Shown here in pieces: positions 35,652 through 43,662 of a stretch of 64,000 nt of DNA; position 1 is the first letter of the stretch; each line of letters begins with the position of its first letter. The position numbers were made by a program, and so were the translations under genes. The DNA is from Deinococcus ruber. GTDB lineage: Bacteria; Deinococcota; Deinococci; Deinococcales; Deinococcaceae. The stretch is from positions 1 through 64,000 of the forward strand of contig NZ_BMQL01000012.1 of assembly GCF_014648095.1 (NCBI RefSeq), written 5' to 3'. The notes below the pieces were generated by a model, which did no database searches, was not told the origin of the DNA, and saw only the letters and a program-made list of their open reading frames with translations.

Positions 35652-37069
35652 GCGAGTCACAGCTGGCTCCGGCCTGGTGGACTTCGGTGCAGCAGGAACT
35701 CGCCCCGCTGATGCCGGGCCTGCGGGTGGCGTTCTATGCGTCCGGCGGCGCACCGTACCACCATGCCGCGCTGGTGGCGCACTGGGGCGGCGTGCCGGTG
35801 CCGCTCAGCGCCGACGCCATCGCCACGGGCGCACTCGCGGGTTTCGACGTGCTGATCGTTCCCGGCGGTGGCCTGTACGGCATGAGCGGTCTGCTGGAAC
35901 CACTGGGCAACGACGGAGCCGCCCGAATTCGCGCCTGGGTCGAAGCGGGCGGCCTGTACATCGGCTCGTGTGCGGGGGCGTATCTGCCTGCCCACTGGCC
36001 CGAGTCGTTCGCGCAGCAGCACCCCCGGCAGCAGGCCCTGCAACTGCTGGACGTGCCGATGGCAAACGCTGCCGATGCGGGCCTGGGCGGGCTGGACTCG
36101 CCGGGTGTGGGCGTGGTGCGGGCGCAGCGGGTGCCAGAACACTGGCTGACGGCGGGCCTGCCCGACCACTTCGAGGTGGTGCATTACAACGGCCCCTGCT
36201 TTCTGCCGACCACCGCGACCGGCGTGACTCGGCTGGTGGGTTACGGCAGCGCCTTCACGCCCTGGGAGCACGCCCAGACACCCGACGCGCCGGGCGAGGT
36301 GCTGATTGACCGTCTGATCCGGCAGGGTGCGTGCAACGTGGTCGCGGGGTCCTGCGGCGAAGGCACGGTGGTGCTGTTCGGCTCGCATCCGGAATTTGGA
36401 TTCGGGGCCGTGCAGCTCGGCTGGGGCGTGGCCGCCAGGATGTTCGGCAACGCGCTGGGGTATCAGGCGCGGCGCGTCGGAGCGGCACACGCTGAAGAAC
36501 GGCACGACCTTTCAAAATCGGGTCCCACCCCCGACCTGCCCCGGCTGGCCGACGACTTTCTGCGGGCCAGCACACGCCTTGCCGGGCATTCGCTGCCCGA
36601 CGCCGCGCTGCCCGGTGCGCCCGGCTTTCTGGGCAGAACGGCTCCGGCGCTGGCCGCAGAAAGTCTGGCGGAAGCCTCTCAGCTGTGCCACCGCATCGGC
36701 GTGGCGCTGCACGGGCTGGCGCGGGCCTCACCGGTGCCGGATCATCTGGCCCACTGGCTGTTCAGTACGCCTGAGGGCACGCAGGATTACGGCTTCGTGG
36801 GTCTGGCGCAGCTCGCCGCTCAGATTCACCACCTGATCGACCTCGCGCAGCAGCGTCTTCAGCATTCGGCAGACTTCACCTCGCCCTACGGCGACTGGGA
36901 CCAGCACCCGTATCACCTGCTCGCCAGCTCGTACCTCAGTGCGGCGGGTATAGCCGCCAGCGCCGCGCTTGCCACCGGCACGCTGATTTCTCTCGGCCAC
37001 TACGACCTTCCAAGCCCCTACGACCTGTTCAGCCCGGACAGCTCTGCACACACAGGAGTGAACGCATGA
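35648..37069 (+). CDS. BPL-N/class I amidotransferase-like domain protein of the peptide operon
   Basis: A 473-aa protein. The first ~260 residues look like a biotin-protein-ligase N-terminal-type (BPL_N) or class I glutamine amidotransferase-like fold. They include DVLIVPGGGLYGMSGLLEPL and a nucleophile-elbow-like GSCAGAYL with Cys108; NVVAGSCGEGTVVLFGSHPE follows later. The C-terminal ~200 residues are mostly helical and Ala/His-rich (AAQIHHLIDLAQQRLQ) and match nothing I know. No signal peptide is present, so it acts in the cytoplasm. It is coupled to the permease (ATGA) and dipeptidase genes, which suggests a hydrolytic or amidotransfer step on imported peptides, unproven. Confidence 0.65.
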   Translation: MSESQLAPAWWTSVQQELAPLMPGLRVAFYASGGAPYHHAALVAHWGGVPVPLSADAIATGALAGFDVLIVPGGGLYGMSGLLEPLGNDGAARIRAWVEAGGLYIGSCAGAYLPAHWPESFAQQHPRQQALQLLDVPMANAADAGLGGLDSPGVGVVRAQRVPEHWLTAGLPDHFEVVHYNGPCFLPTTATGVTRLVGYGSAFTPWEHAQTPDAPGEVLIDRLIRQGACNVVAGSCGEGTVVLFGSHPEFGFGAVQLGWGVAARMFGNALGYQARRVGAAHAEERHDLSKSGPTPDLPRLADDFLRASTRLAGHSLPDAALPGAPGFLGRTAPALAAESLAEASQLCHRIGVALHGLARASPVPDHLAHWLFSTPEGTQDYGFVGLAQLAAQIHHLIDLAQQRLQHSADFTSPYGDWDQHPYHLLASSYLSAAGIAASAALATGTLISLGHYDLPSPYDLFSPDSSAHTGVNA

Positions 37070-38319
37070 CCGACATCAAAGAAGGTCCCAGCAGCCAAGC
37101 TCAGCCCGCCGAAGCCATGCAGCAGAAGAACTACAGCGGCTACAAGTCGTTCTCGTACCTGGAAGCCGGAACAGATTTCAAGTCGTACCCCCTGAGCGTG
37201 GAACTCAACCGCGTCAACAGCACCAGGGTCGAGGTCACGCCGCAGCAGGAAGCCCGCGTGCGCCAGCTGTTTCAGGACAATCTGATGATCTCGCTGCACG
37301 ACCACTGCTTCGTGGCCCCGCAGGACCTGTCGCAGTTCCTGGAGTTTCGCCGCTGGGGACGCGATTTCACCGGGTACGAGGGCCTGAGCGTGTCGGGCCT
37401 CGACGCGGTGTTCGACAACCTGATGAACGGCACCGCCATGATTACCTCTCGGGGCGGCTGGAAGTGGGACGACATCGTGTTCGATCTGGGCATGCGGCTG
37501 TCAGACATCGCCCATCAGGAGATGGTGATTCACTGCAAGACCACCGAAGACATCGTGAATGCCAAGAAAAACGGCCAGATCGCCTTCATCGCGTCGATCG
37601 AGGGCGCGGCGATGATCGAAAACGAACTGGACCGCCTCGACATCCTGTACGGACTGGGCGTGCGCTGCCTGGGCATCGCCTACAGCGAGGGAAACCAGCT
37701 GGGCGGCGGCCTGAAGGAACCGCGTGACGGCGGCCTGACCTCCTTCGGGCGGCAGGCAGTCAAGCGCATGAACAAGCTCGGCATGGCAATCGACGTGAGC
37801 CACTCCGGCGATCAGACCTCGCTCGACACCATCGAGGTGAGTGACAAGCCGATCTTCATCACCCATGCCGGAGCGCGGGCGCTGTGGAATTCCAACCGCC
37901 TGAAGCCCGACGACGTGATTCGTGCGTGTGCCGAAAAAGGCGGCGTGATCGGCATCGAGGCCGCGCCGCATACCACCCTGACCGCCAAGCACCCGCAGCA
38001 CAGCATCGAGTCGTATATGGAGCACTTCGAGTACTGCGCCAATCTGGTCGGCATCGACCACGTGGCGTTCGGCCCCGACGCGCTGTTCGGAGATCATGTC
38101 GGGCTGCACCACGCGCTCACCGAGGCGCTGTCCATTGGCGCGTCTCGCGGGCATCTGGAATACACCGAGGTGCCGTTTGTGGACAGCCTGGAAAGCCCCG
38201 CCGAAGCCTTCCCCAACATCGTGCGCTGGCTGGTAAAGCATGGCTACAGCGACAGCGACATTGCCAAGGTGGTGGGCGGCAACGTGATGCGCGTGCTGAA
38301 GGCGGCGTGGTACCGGTGA
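37066..38319 (+). CDS. membrane dipeptidase family (M19) peptidase
   Basis: A 417-aa metal-dependent dipeptidase with a TIM-barrel amidohydrolase fold. Visible family elements are SLHDHCFV (first ligands), ASIEGAAMIENELD (bridging Glu), GVRCLGIAYSEGNQLGGG, AIDVSHSG, PIFITHAGARAL and DHVAFGPDALFGDH. The first ligand motif is His-Asp-His rather than the usual His-x-Asp, a possible variant metal site. An N-terminal extension of about 50 residues is unusual. AGGAG before the ATG and an ATGA overlap with the previous gene fix the start. It would cleave dipeptides brought in by the transporter. Confidence 0.88.
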   Translation: MTDIKEGPSSQAQPAEAMQQKNYSGYKSFSYLEAGTDFKSYPLSVELNRVNSTRVEVTPQQEARVRQLFQDNLMISLHDHCFVAPQDLSQFLEFRRWGRDFTGYEGLSVSGLDAVFDNLMNGTAMITSRGGWKWDDIVFDLGMRLSDIAHQEMVIHCKTTEDIVNAKKNGQIAFIASIEGAAMIENELDRLDILYGLGVRCLGIAYSEGNQLGGGLKEPRDGGLTSFGRQAVKRMNKLGMAIDVSHSGDQTSLDTIEVSDKPIFITHAGARALWNSNRLKPDDVIRACAEKGGVIGIEAAPHTTLTAKHPQHSIESYMEHFEYCANLVGIDHVAFGPDALFGDHVGLHHALTEALSIGASRGHLEYTEVPFVDSLESPAEAFPNIVRWLVKHGYSDSDIAKVVGGNVMRVLKAAWYR

Positions 38320-39167
38320 GCCAACACGTCACGGTGAACGGCGTGTCGCTGGTGTACGACGAGGCCGGGCAGGGCACCGCCTTCGTGACGCTGCACGGTG
38401 GCCCCGGCATGAGCGGGCGCGGCAACGACTGGGCCACCTTTCAGCCGCTGACCGACAGCTTCCGGCTGGTGTCGTACGATCAGCGCGGCAGCGGCGAATC
38501 TGAGGGCCAGGAACCGTACTCGCACGCGCAGTTCGTGGCCGACCTGGAAGCGCTGCGGCAGACGCTGAATCTGGGCAAGATGGTGCTGCTGGGCGGCAGT
38601 TACGGCGGCTTCATCGCGCTGGAATATGCGCTGACTCACCCCGAAAACCTGCACGCCCTGATTCTGCGCGACACCGCTGCCAGCAACCGTTTTCAGGACA
38701 CCAGCAAAGACAAGGCCATGAGCAGCGAGTTTCCGATGGACGAACCCACGCTCGACCGGCTGTTCTCGGGGCAGGTGCGCGACGACGACGATTTCCGCGA
38801 CAGCTTCGCCATGATCCAGCCGCTCTACACCGTCGAGCGCGACCCCGAGCGCGAGGCGGCCCAGCTTGCCCGCATTCCCTTCCGGTATCAGACGCACAAC
38901 TGGGCCTTCTCGCGCAACCAGCCCGCCTACGACGTGACGGCGCGGCTGCCCAACCTGAACGTGCCGGTGCTGGTCACGGTGGGGCGTCACGACTGGATCA
39001 CACCTGTCGAGGCGAGCGAGGAACTGGCCGAGTTGCTGCCTAACAGCGAACTGGTCATCTTCGAGAACAGCGGGCACTCGCCGCACGCCGAGGAACACGA
39101 GGCATATCTGGCGCTGGTACGAGCGTTCCTGGCACGCCATCTGCCCGCCGAGTCGCCCGCTTCATGA
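38316..39167 (+). CDS. alpha/beta hydrolase, proline iminopeptidase-like (S33)
   Basis: A 283-aa cytoplasmic hydrolase. The oxyanion motif HGGPGMSGRG and YDQRGSGESEG are characteristic of proline iminopeptidases. The nucleophile elbow is GGSYGG, with the acid in GRHDWITP and the His in NSGHSPHAEEH. It starts at a GTG overlapping the dipeptidase stop (GTGA), and its stop overlaps the next ATG. It probably removes N-terminal proline from peptides. Esterase activity is the main alternative. Confidence 0.88.
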   Translation: MSQHVTVNGVSLVYDEAGQGTAFVTLHGGPGMSGRGNDWATFQPLTDSFRLVSYDQRGSGESEGQEPYSHAQFVADLEALRQTLNLGKMVLLGGSYGGFIALEYALTHPENLHALILRDTAASNRFQDTSKDKAMSSEFPMDEPTLDRLFSGQVRDDDDFRDSFAMIQPLYTVERDPEREAAQLARIPFRYQTHNWAFSRNQPAYDVTARLPNLNVPVLVTVGRHDWITPVEASEELAELLPNSELVIFENSGHSPHAEEHEAYLALVRAFLARHLPAESPAS

Positions 39168-40369
39168 CCGCTGGCCCGATCACCCGCGAAGAACGCGCCC
39201 TCAGAGCCAGCCGCGCCTTCGAGCACCTGCCACAGCCGCTGGACGCCCTGGTGCTGTTCGACGATCAGTACATCCTGTACTACGCGGGATTCGCCTTCTT
39301 CCCGACCGAACGTCCGGTGGCGCTCGTGATCACGCGGGAGGGTGAGCGCACCCTGTTCGTGCCCCGGCTGGAACGTGAACACGCGCAGCAGACGGGCGAA
39401 GCCGAACAGGTGGTCGATTACCCCGAATTTCCGGGGCGGCCCCACCCGATGCAGCATCTGGGCGACCTGCTGGCACGCCTGGGGCTGGCATCGGCGGCCA
39501 TCGGTGTCGATCACGACGGCTATCCGAGCGTGATGGGCTACGACGGCCCGGCCCTCAGCACGCAGCTCGGCAACGCCCGGATCGTGCGGGTGTCACGCGC
39601 CCTCGATCATCAGATGGCGCTGAAATCGCCCGCCGAACTGGAGCTGATCCGCGAGAGTGCCCGCTGGGGCGCGTATGCCCACCGACTGCTTCAGGACGCC
39701 ACCCACGCCGGAGCCAACGAACACGAGGTGGAAGCGCACGCCACCCGCGAGGCCACCGCTGCCATGACCGCCGCGCTGGGGCCGAGCTACCGGGGCCAGA
39801 ACAGATGGATCAGCGGGGCCACCGCGCTGTACAGAGGCCAGATCGGGCCAAACAGCGCTCTGCCGCACGCCATGACCACCGGGGCGACCTTTCAGACCGG
39901 AGACGTGCTGGTGACGGGAGCCGGAGCCGCCGTGTGGGGCTACATCAGCGAGCTGGAACGCACCATGTTCGTGGGTGAGGCGAGTGCCGAGCAGCAGCGC
40001 TACTTTCAGCACATGCTGAATCTTCAGGACATCGCCTTCGAAGCGCTGAAGCCCGGAAAAACCTGTGCCAGCGTCGATGAAGCGGTGCGGGCGTATTTCG
40101 GGGAGCATCAGCTGAACGCTCACTGGCGGCACCATGTCGGGCACAGTCTGGGGCAGCGCATCCACGAAAGCCCCTTTCTGGATATCGGAGACGAGCGGAT
40201 ACTCGAACCGGGCATGGTGCTGAGTGTCGAACCAGGGCTGTATGTGCCGGGCCTCGGCGGATTCCGCCACTCCGACACCATTCTGATTACCGAGACGGGA
40301 ATGGAACTGCTGACCGACTACCCACGTGATCTGGAAAGCCTGACCCTGCCAGCTCAGGTTCACGCCTGA
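39164..40369 (+). CDS. M24-family (Xaa-Pro peptidase-like) protein with altered metal site
   Basis: A 401-aa protein of the aminopeptidase P/prolidase/creatinase fold. An N-terminal creatinase-like domain (about 1-150) precedes the pita-bread domain. Of the five canonical metal ligands, His327 (GHSLGQRIHES) and Glu356 (SVEPGLY) are kept. The first Asp is replaced (VTGAGA, Gly252), the second is Glu263 (SELERT) and the last Glu is Ser370 (GGFRHSDT). It may be a metal-poor hydrolase like creatinase or a variant peptidase. It ends the operon, in front of a strong terminator. Confidence 0.82.
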   Translation: MTAGPITREERALRASRAFEHLPQPLDALVLFDDQYILYYAGFAFFPTERPVALVITREGERTLFVPRLEREHAQQTGEAEQVVDYPEFPGRPHPMQHLGDLLARLGLASAAIGVDHDGYPSVMGYDGPALSTQLGNARIVRVSRALDHQMALKSPAELELIRESARWGAYAHRLLQDATHAGANEHEVEAHATREATAAMTAALGPSYRGQNRWISGATALYRGQIGPNSALPHAMTTGATFQTGDVLVTGAGAAVWGYISELERTMFVGEASAEQQRYFQHMLNLQDIAFEALKPGKTCASVDEAVRAYFGEHQLNAHWRHHVGHSLGQRIHESPFLDIGDERILEPGMVLSVEPGLYVPGLGGFRHSDTILITETGMELLTDYPRDLESLTLPAQVHA

Positions 40370-40400
40370 TCTGAGCAGCAGTTGGAACATAGAAAAAACA

Positions 40401-40441
40401 ACCGAACGGACGCAGAGGCATACGCTCTGCGTCCGTTCGGT
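40401..40441 (-). terminator. strong hairpin terminator between convergent operons
   Basis: A 16-bp perfect stem (ACCGAACGGACGCAGA with TCTGCGTCCGTTCGGT) around a 9-base loop. On the minus strand it is followed by TGTTTTTTC, so it is a textbook terminator for the PQQ-cytochrome pair. It also lies 30 bases after the peptide operon and can stop that transcript. Confidence 0.9.
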
Positions 40442-40459
40442 GTTCGGGTTTCCGGCTTC

Positions 40460-41119
40460 TTAGCGGTACTTGCTGAGCTGCACCGGAATGTTGAACGCCT
40501 TGCCGGTGGCGTCGGTAAAGCGGATGGTGCCACTGGCGCGGTACTGCGCGGGCGTAAGCCGGAAGATATACGTGGCGGTGCCGGTGAACCGTTCCCCGAT
40601 TTCGCCGGGCGTGTCCGGGTACTGCGAGAGGCTGGTGCCAGAGCGCCGCAGGGCGACAGGGGTGAGCGTGGCCCCGCCCAGCCGCATCGTGACGCCCTGA
40701 ATGCCGCTCAGGAACTCCTGATCTTCGGGTTTGGAGCCGTGCGCGAAGATCAGCACCGCCACCGAGCCGTCGGGCAGGTTCGCCCGCGTCCGGGCTTCCT
40801 GTGCGCCGATCTTGTCTTCTCCGATGGCCGCCACATACCCCTGATAGCGAATGCGTTCGTAGGGCGTCCCGATCACCACGGCGTCGATGTCACCGTTCGC
40901 CGGGTCGAGCCGCAGTGTATCGGCGGTGTGATACACGGCGTTCGGAGCAAATGGATACGCCTGATCGCTCTCTCTGCCCAGCTTCTGACCTTCCTGAAAG
41001 GCTGCCTGAACCGCCGCCGACGTGAGGGGCGACTCGATAGCCTGCCCTGTTCCCAGCAGCACCCATGCACTCAGGAGCCAGGCACCCACGCGCCCTGTTC
41101 CGCGCCCTTTCACAGTCAT
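40460..41119 (-). CDS. hypothetical secreted protein coupled to the cytochrome-PQQ gene
   Basis: A 219-aa protein with a signal peptide (VGAWLLSAWVLLGTGQA). Mature residues include YPFAPNAVYHTADTLRLDPA and DAVVIGTPYERIRYQGYVAA, then a beta-rich C-terminus with FTGTATYIFRLTPAQYRASG. I do not recognise a family; it may be a periplasmic partner or chaperone. The ATG overlaps the stop of the upstream cytochrome c-PQQ gene (ATGA), so they are co-translated. That coupling is the best clue to its role. Confidence 0.65.
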   Translation of the reverse strand: MTVKGRGTGRVGAWLLSAWVLLGTGQAIESPLTSAAVQAAFQEGQKLGRESDQAYPFAPNAVYHTADTLRLDPANGDIDAVVIGTPYERIRYQGYVAAIGEDKIGAQEARTRANLPDGSVAVLIFAHGSKPEDQEFLSGIQGVTMRLGGATLTPVALRRSGTSLSQYPDTPGEIGERFTGTATYIFRLTPAQYRASGTIRFTDATGKAFNIPVQLSKYR

Positions 41120-43158
41120 TCCTTCATACCGAAGACCACGATGGTCGCCGCACCCGTGGTCTTCCAGATGCCGCGAGATGCATTGCCGCTCGCCACCGCG
41201 ACGTACTGTTTGCCGTTCACGGCATACGTCGAAACACCGCCGCCCACCGCGCCGCCAGTATTGAACTTATAGACAGTCTTGCCGTCTTTGGCATTGACCA
41301 CCAGGAAATTGCCGTTCTGGTCGCCGGTCAGTACCACGCCGCCCGCCGTGGGGGTCACGCCCGCCACCATCGGGGTCGGCATGCGGGTGGCCCACAGTTG
41401 CTTGCCGGTGCCCGCCTCGAAGGCCCGCAGCCAGCCGCTCGCCTTGCTCAGCGGGTCCTGCGAGAAGGTGCCGCCGAAGTAGCCGCCGCCCTCGATGTAG
41501 CGGGCCTCTCCGAGCTGGACGGTCCCGCACCACTCCACCGAGTCCACGTAGATGGTCTTGTTGACCGGATCGAGCGACGGGCCGTTCCACTCCGCACCGC
41601 CGATGGTGCCCGGGCAGGCATGATGAGGCGTGGTCGAGGCAGGAATATCGGCGTTCTCGTGGCTGGAAATCTCGGATTTCTGAATCAGTTTGTGGGTTGC
41701 GCGGTCATAGATGTACAGCCAGCCGCCCTTGGTGGCGACGGCCATGAACTTCTTGCCGTCCTGATCGTACACAATCGGGGCCGCCGCCGTATCCCAGTCG
41801 TGGGTGTCGTGCGCGACCTGCTGCGTGTACCAGTTCAATTTGCCGGTGTTCGCATCGAGCGCCACCACCGAATCGGTGTACAGGTTGTCGCCGGGCCGCT
41901 GCACGCCGTTGTAATCGGGTGCGGGGTTGCCCACCGAGGTATAGATCATCTTGGAGGCCGGATCGACGGTCAGGGTCGTCCAGATCGAGCCGCCGCCGTG
42001 CTGTGAACCCTTCTTCCAGCTGGAAGCTCCCGGCTGATTCCCGGTCGGAATCAGATCGAAGCTCCACAGCGGTTTACCGGTCTTGGCATCGAAGGCCCGG
42101 ACGTGGCCGTTCGCCCCCCAGTCTGCTCCGGCTTCGCCCATGTAGACCTTCCCGTTGTACACCACCGGGGCCGCCGACAGGAAATAGCCCTTGCCGCTGT
42201 CGGCCACCCAGGTGTCCCACAGGGTTTTGCCGGTCTTGGCATCCAGCGCGATCAGGTGCCCGTCGCCGGTTCCCCGGAACAGCATTCCGGCATACAGCGC
42301 CACGCCACGGTTGTTGGGGAACGGTTCCGGGCCGGTGGGCGAGTAGCTGGCGCTCCATTTCGTCTGGCAGGTGGTGGCGTTCAGGGCGTAGGTATTGCGC
42401 GGCGTGGTCACATAAATGGTGCCCTGATAGATGACCGGCGAGGTCTGGAAGGGGCCGGTTTCTCCGAGCTGCGCGATGCACAGCGGTTGCAGCTTGCCTG
42501 CATTGTCGGCGGTGATGTCTTTCAGGGTCGAGTAGCGCTGGCCCTGATAATCACGGTTGTACATCACCCAGTCGTTGGCTGAAGGGCTGGAGAGTTCGTC
42601 GGCGGTGGGGCCGGTCATGGCGGGCGTGCCGCTGTACGCCTTGACGACTTTGGGCAGATTGGTGGCGGCGGGCCCGTTGTTGGTGGGGGCTGTGTTCGCC
42701 GCTCCGCCGGGTGCCTTGAGCGAGACCTTCAGCTCTGTTGCCGTCAGGGGCTTGTTGGTGGGCGAGTAGCCGTTCTTCGAGAGGATGTACGACGTGATCG
42801 CCAGATACTGATCGGGTTTCAGGCTGCCCGGCGCGTTCAGCGGCATCTGCTTGGAAATGACCTGATACAGATTGTCGAGAGGTTGGCCGTTGGCCCATTT
42901 CTTCAGGAATCCGGGGCCCATCAGCGCCGGGCCTGCGCCGCCCTGAAGATTCGCGCCGTGACAGCCCGCGCAGTTCTGGGTGTAGTCGTTCTGCCCCTTG
43001 AGCACCTGCGCCGACGTGAAATTCGGGCCGGTAGACGCCTGGGTGGTGGCCGAAGGTGCAGCGAAGGCGACAGCCGCCACCAGTCCGGTCACAAGCGTCC
43101 CGGTCAGAAGCTTGGTATTGCTGAGAAATTTTGAAGGCCGTGCAGGTGTTTCGGGCAT
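41116..43158 (-). CDS. cytochrome c-PQQ dehydrogenase fusion (quinohaemoprotein), haem domain first
   Basis: A 680-aa exported enzyme. After a signal or anchor helix (LLTGTLVTGLVAAVAFA) a cytochrome c domain (about 45-130) carries CAGCH and an axial Met candidate in KQMPLNAPGSL. The PQQ propeller follows (about 190-680), beginning SSPSANDWVMYNRDYQGQRY. Its cofactor-site candidates are the acidic residue in GADWGANGHV, Asn in SVGNPAPDYNG and Asp in HDTHDWD. The layout is the reverse of classical quinohaemoprotein alcohol dehydrogenases, where haem is C-terminal. It is a paralogue of the PQQ enzyme at 24570. AGGAG precedes the ATG. Confidence 0.87.
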   Translation of the reverse strand: MPETPARPSKFLSNTKLLTGTLVTGLVAAVAFAAPSATTQASTGPNFTSAQVLKGQNDYTQNCAGCHGANLQGGAGPALMGPGFLKKWANGQPLDNLYQVISKQMPLNAPGSLKPDQYLAITSYILSKNGYSPTNKPLTATELKVSLKAPGGAANTAPTNNGPAATNLPKVVKAYSGTPAMTGPTADELSSPSANDWVMYNRDYQGQRYSTLKDITADNAGKLQPLCIAQLGETGPFQTSPVIYQGTIYVTTPRNTYALNATTCQTKWSASYSPTGPEPFPNNRGVALYAGMLFRGTGDGHLIALDAKTGKTLWDTWVADSGKGYFLSAAPVVYNGKVYMGEAGADWGANGHVRAFDAKTGKPLWSFDLIPTGNQPGASSWKKGSQHGGGSIWTTLTVDPASKMIYTSVGNPAPDYNGVQRPGDNLYTDSVVALDANTGKLNWYTQQVAHDTHDWDTAAAPIVYDQDGKKFMAVATKGGWLYIYDRATHKLIQKSEISSHENADIPASTTPHHACPGTIGGAEWNGPSLDPVNKTIYVDSVEWCGTVQLGEARYIEGGGYFGGTFSQDPLSKASGWLRAFEAGTGKQLWATRMPTPMVAGVTPTAGGVVLTGDQNGNFLVVNAKDGKTVYKFNTGGAVGGGVSTYAVNGKQYVAVASGNASRGIWKTTGAATIVVFGMKE

Positions 43159-43565
43159 ACGCGACTCCTGACAAGATGGTGTAGAGCGGGTGTGTACTGA
43201 AACGGACAGTTCTGTTTATATGCTTCCCAGCGGGGATTTGCCCATCCGAAGAAGCTTCATGAAGCGAGCCTCAACGTCTATCGGCCTCAGGATGGGAACT
43301 TTATTGGACGCTCTTAAACTGGCAAGCCGCCGCACTGGTCACAGTGCAGCAAGGCCAGACCTGTTTCTGATCGCAAAGACTATGGATTGCTGCTTCCTGA
43401 GGCAAGGGCGACCTGTCTCCCGTCAGCATTCAACTGGCTATTCCGGCTGTTGCTGGAATCCATGTTGTTTATGCACGCTCTGACCAAACTGGATTCAGAT
43501 AGATATGATGGGATGACTATTTAACATTGAAGAGTATGTAGTACGGAAGACGGGGCACTATTGAA
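43159..43565. other. intergenic region upstream of the cytochrome-PQQ gene
   Basis: It holds that gene's promoter (minus strand). One + strand frame at 43190-43483 has no ribosome binding site, signal or family resemblance and is not called. Nothing else is recognised. Confidence 0.4.
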
Positions 43566-43599
43566 ACGGATTCCGCTTCATACCTCACGCGGAATCCGT
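43566..43599 (-). terminator. terminator candidate of the riboswitch-controlled lipoprotein gene
   Basis: ACGGATTCCGC and GCGGAATCCGT form an 11-bp perfect stem with a 12-base loop. On the minus strand it is followed by TTCAATAG and lies about 65 bases after the stop codon at 43663. The T run is weak. Confidence 0.6.
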
Positions 43600-43662
43600 C
43601 TTGTTTCTTCACTTGTTGTGAGTGTCACACAGCCAGAGTGGGCTGCGAGTCACACGTCGGGG

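Noticed and set aside
43190..43483. 97-codon + strand frame in the gap upstream of the cytochrome-PQQ gene
   Set aside because: No ribosome binding site, no family resemblance, and poor coding composition.
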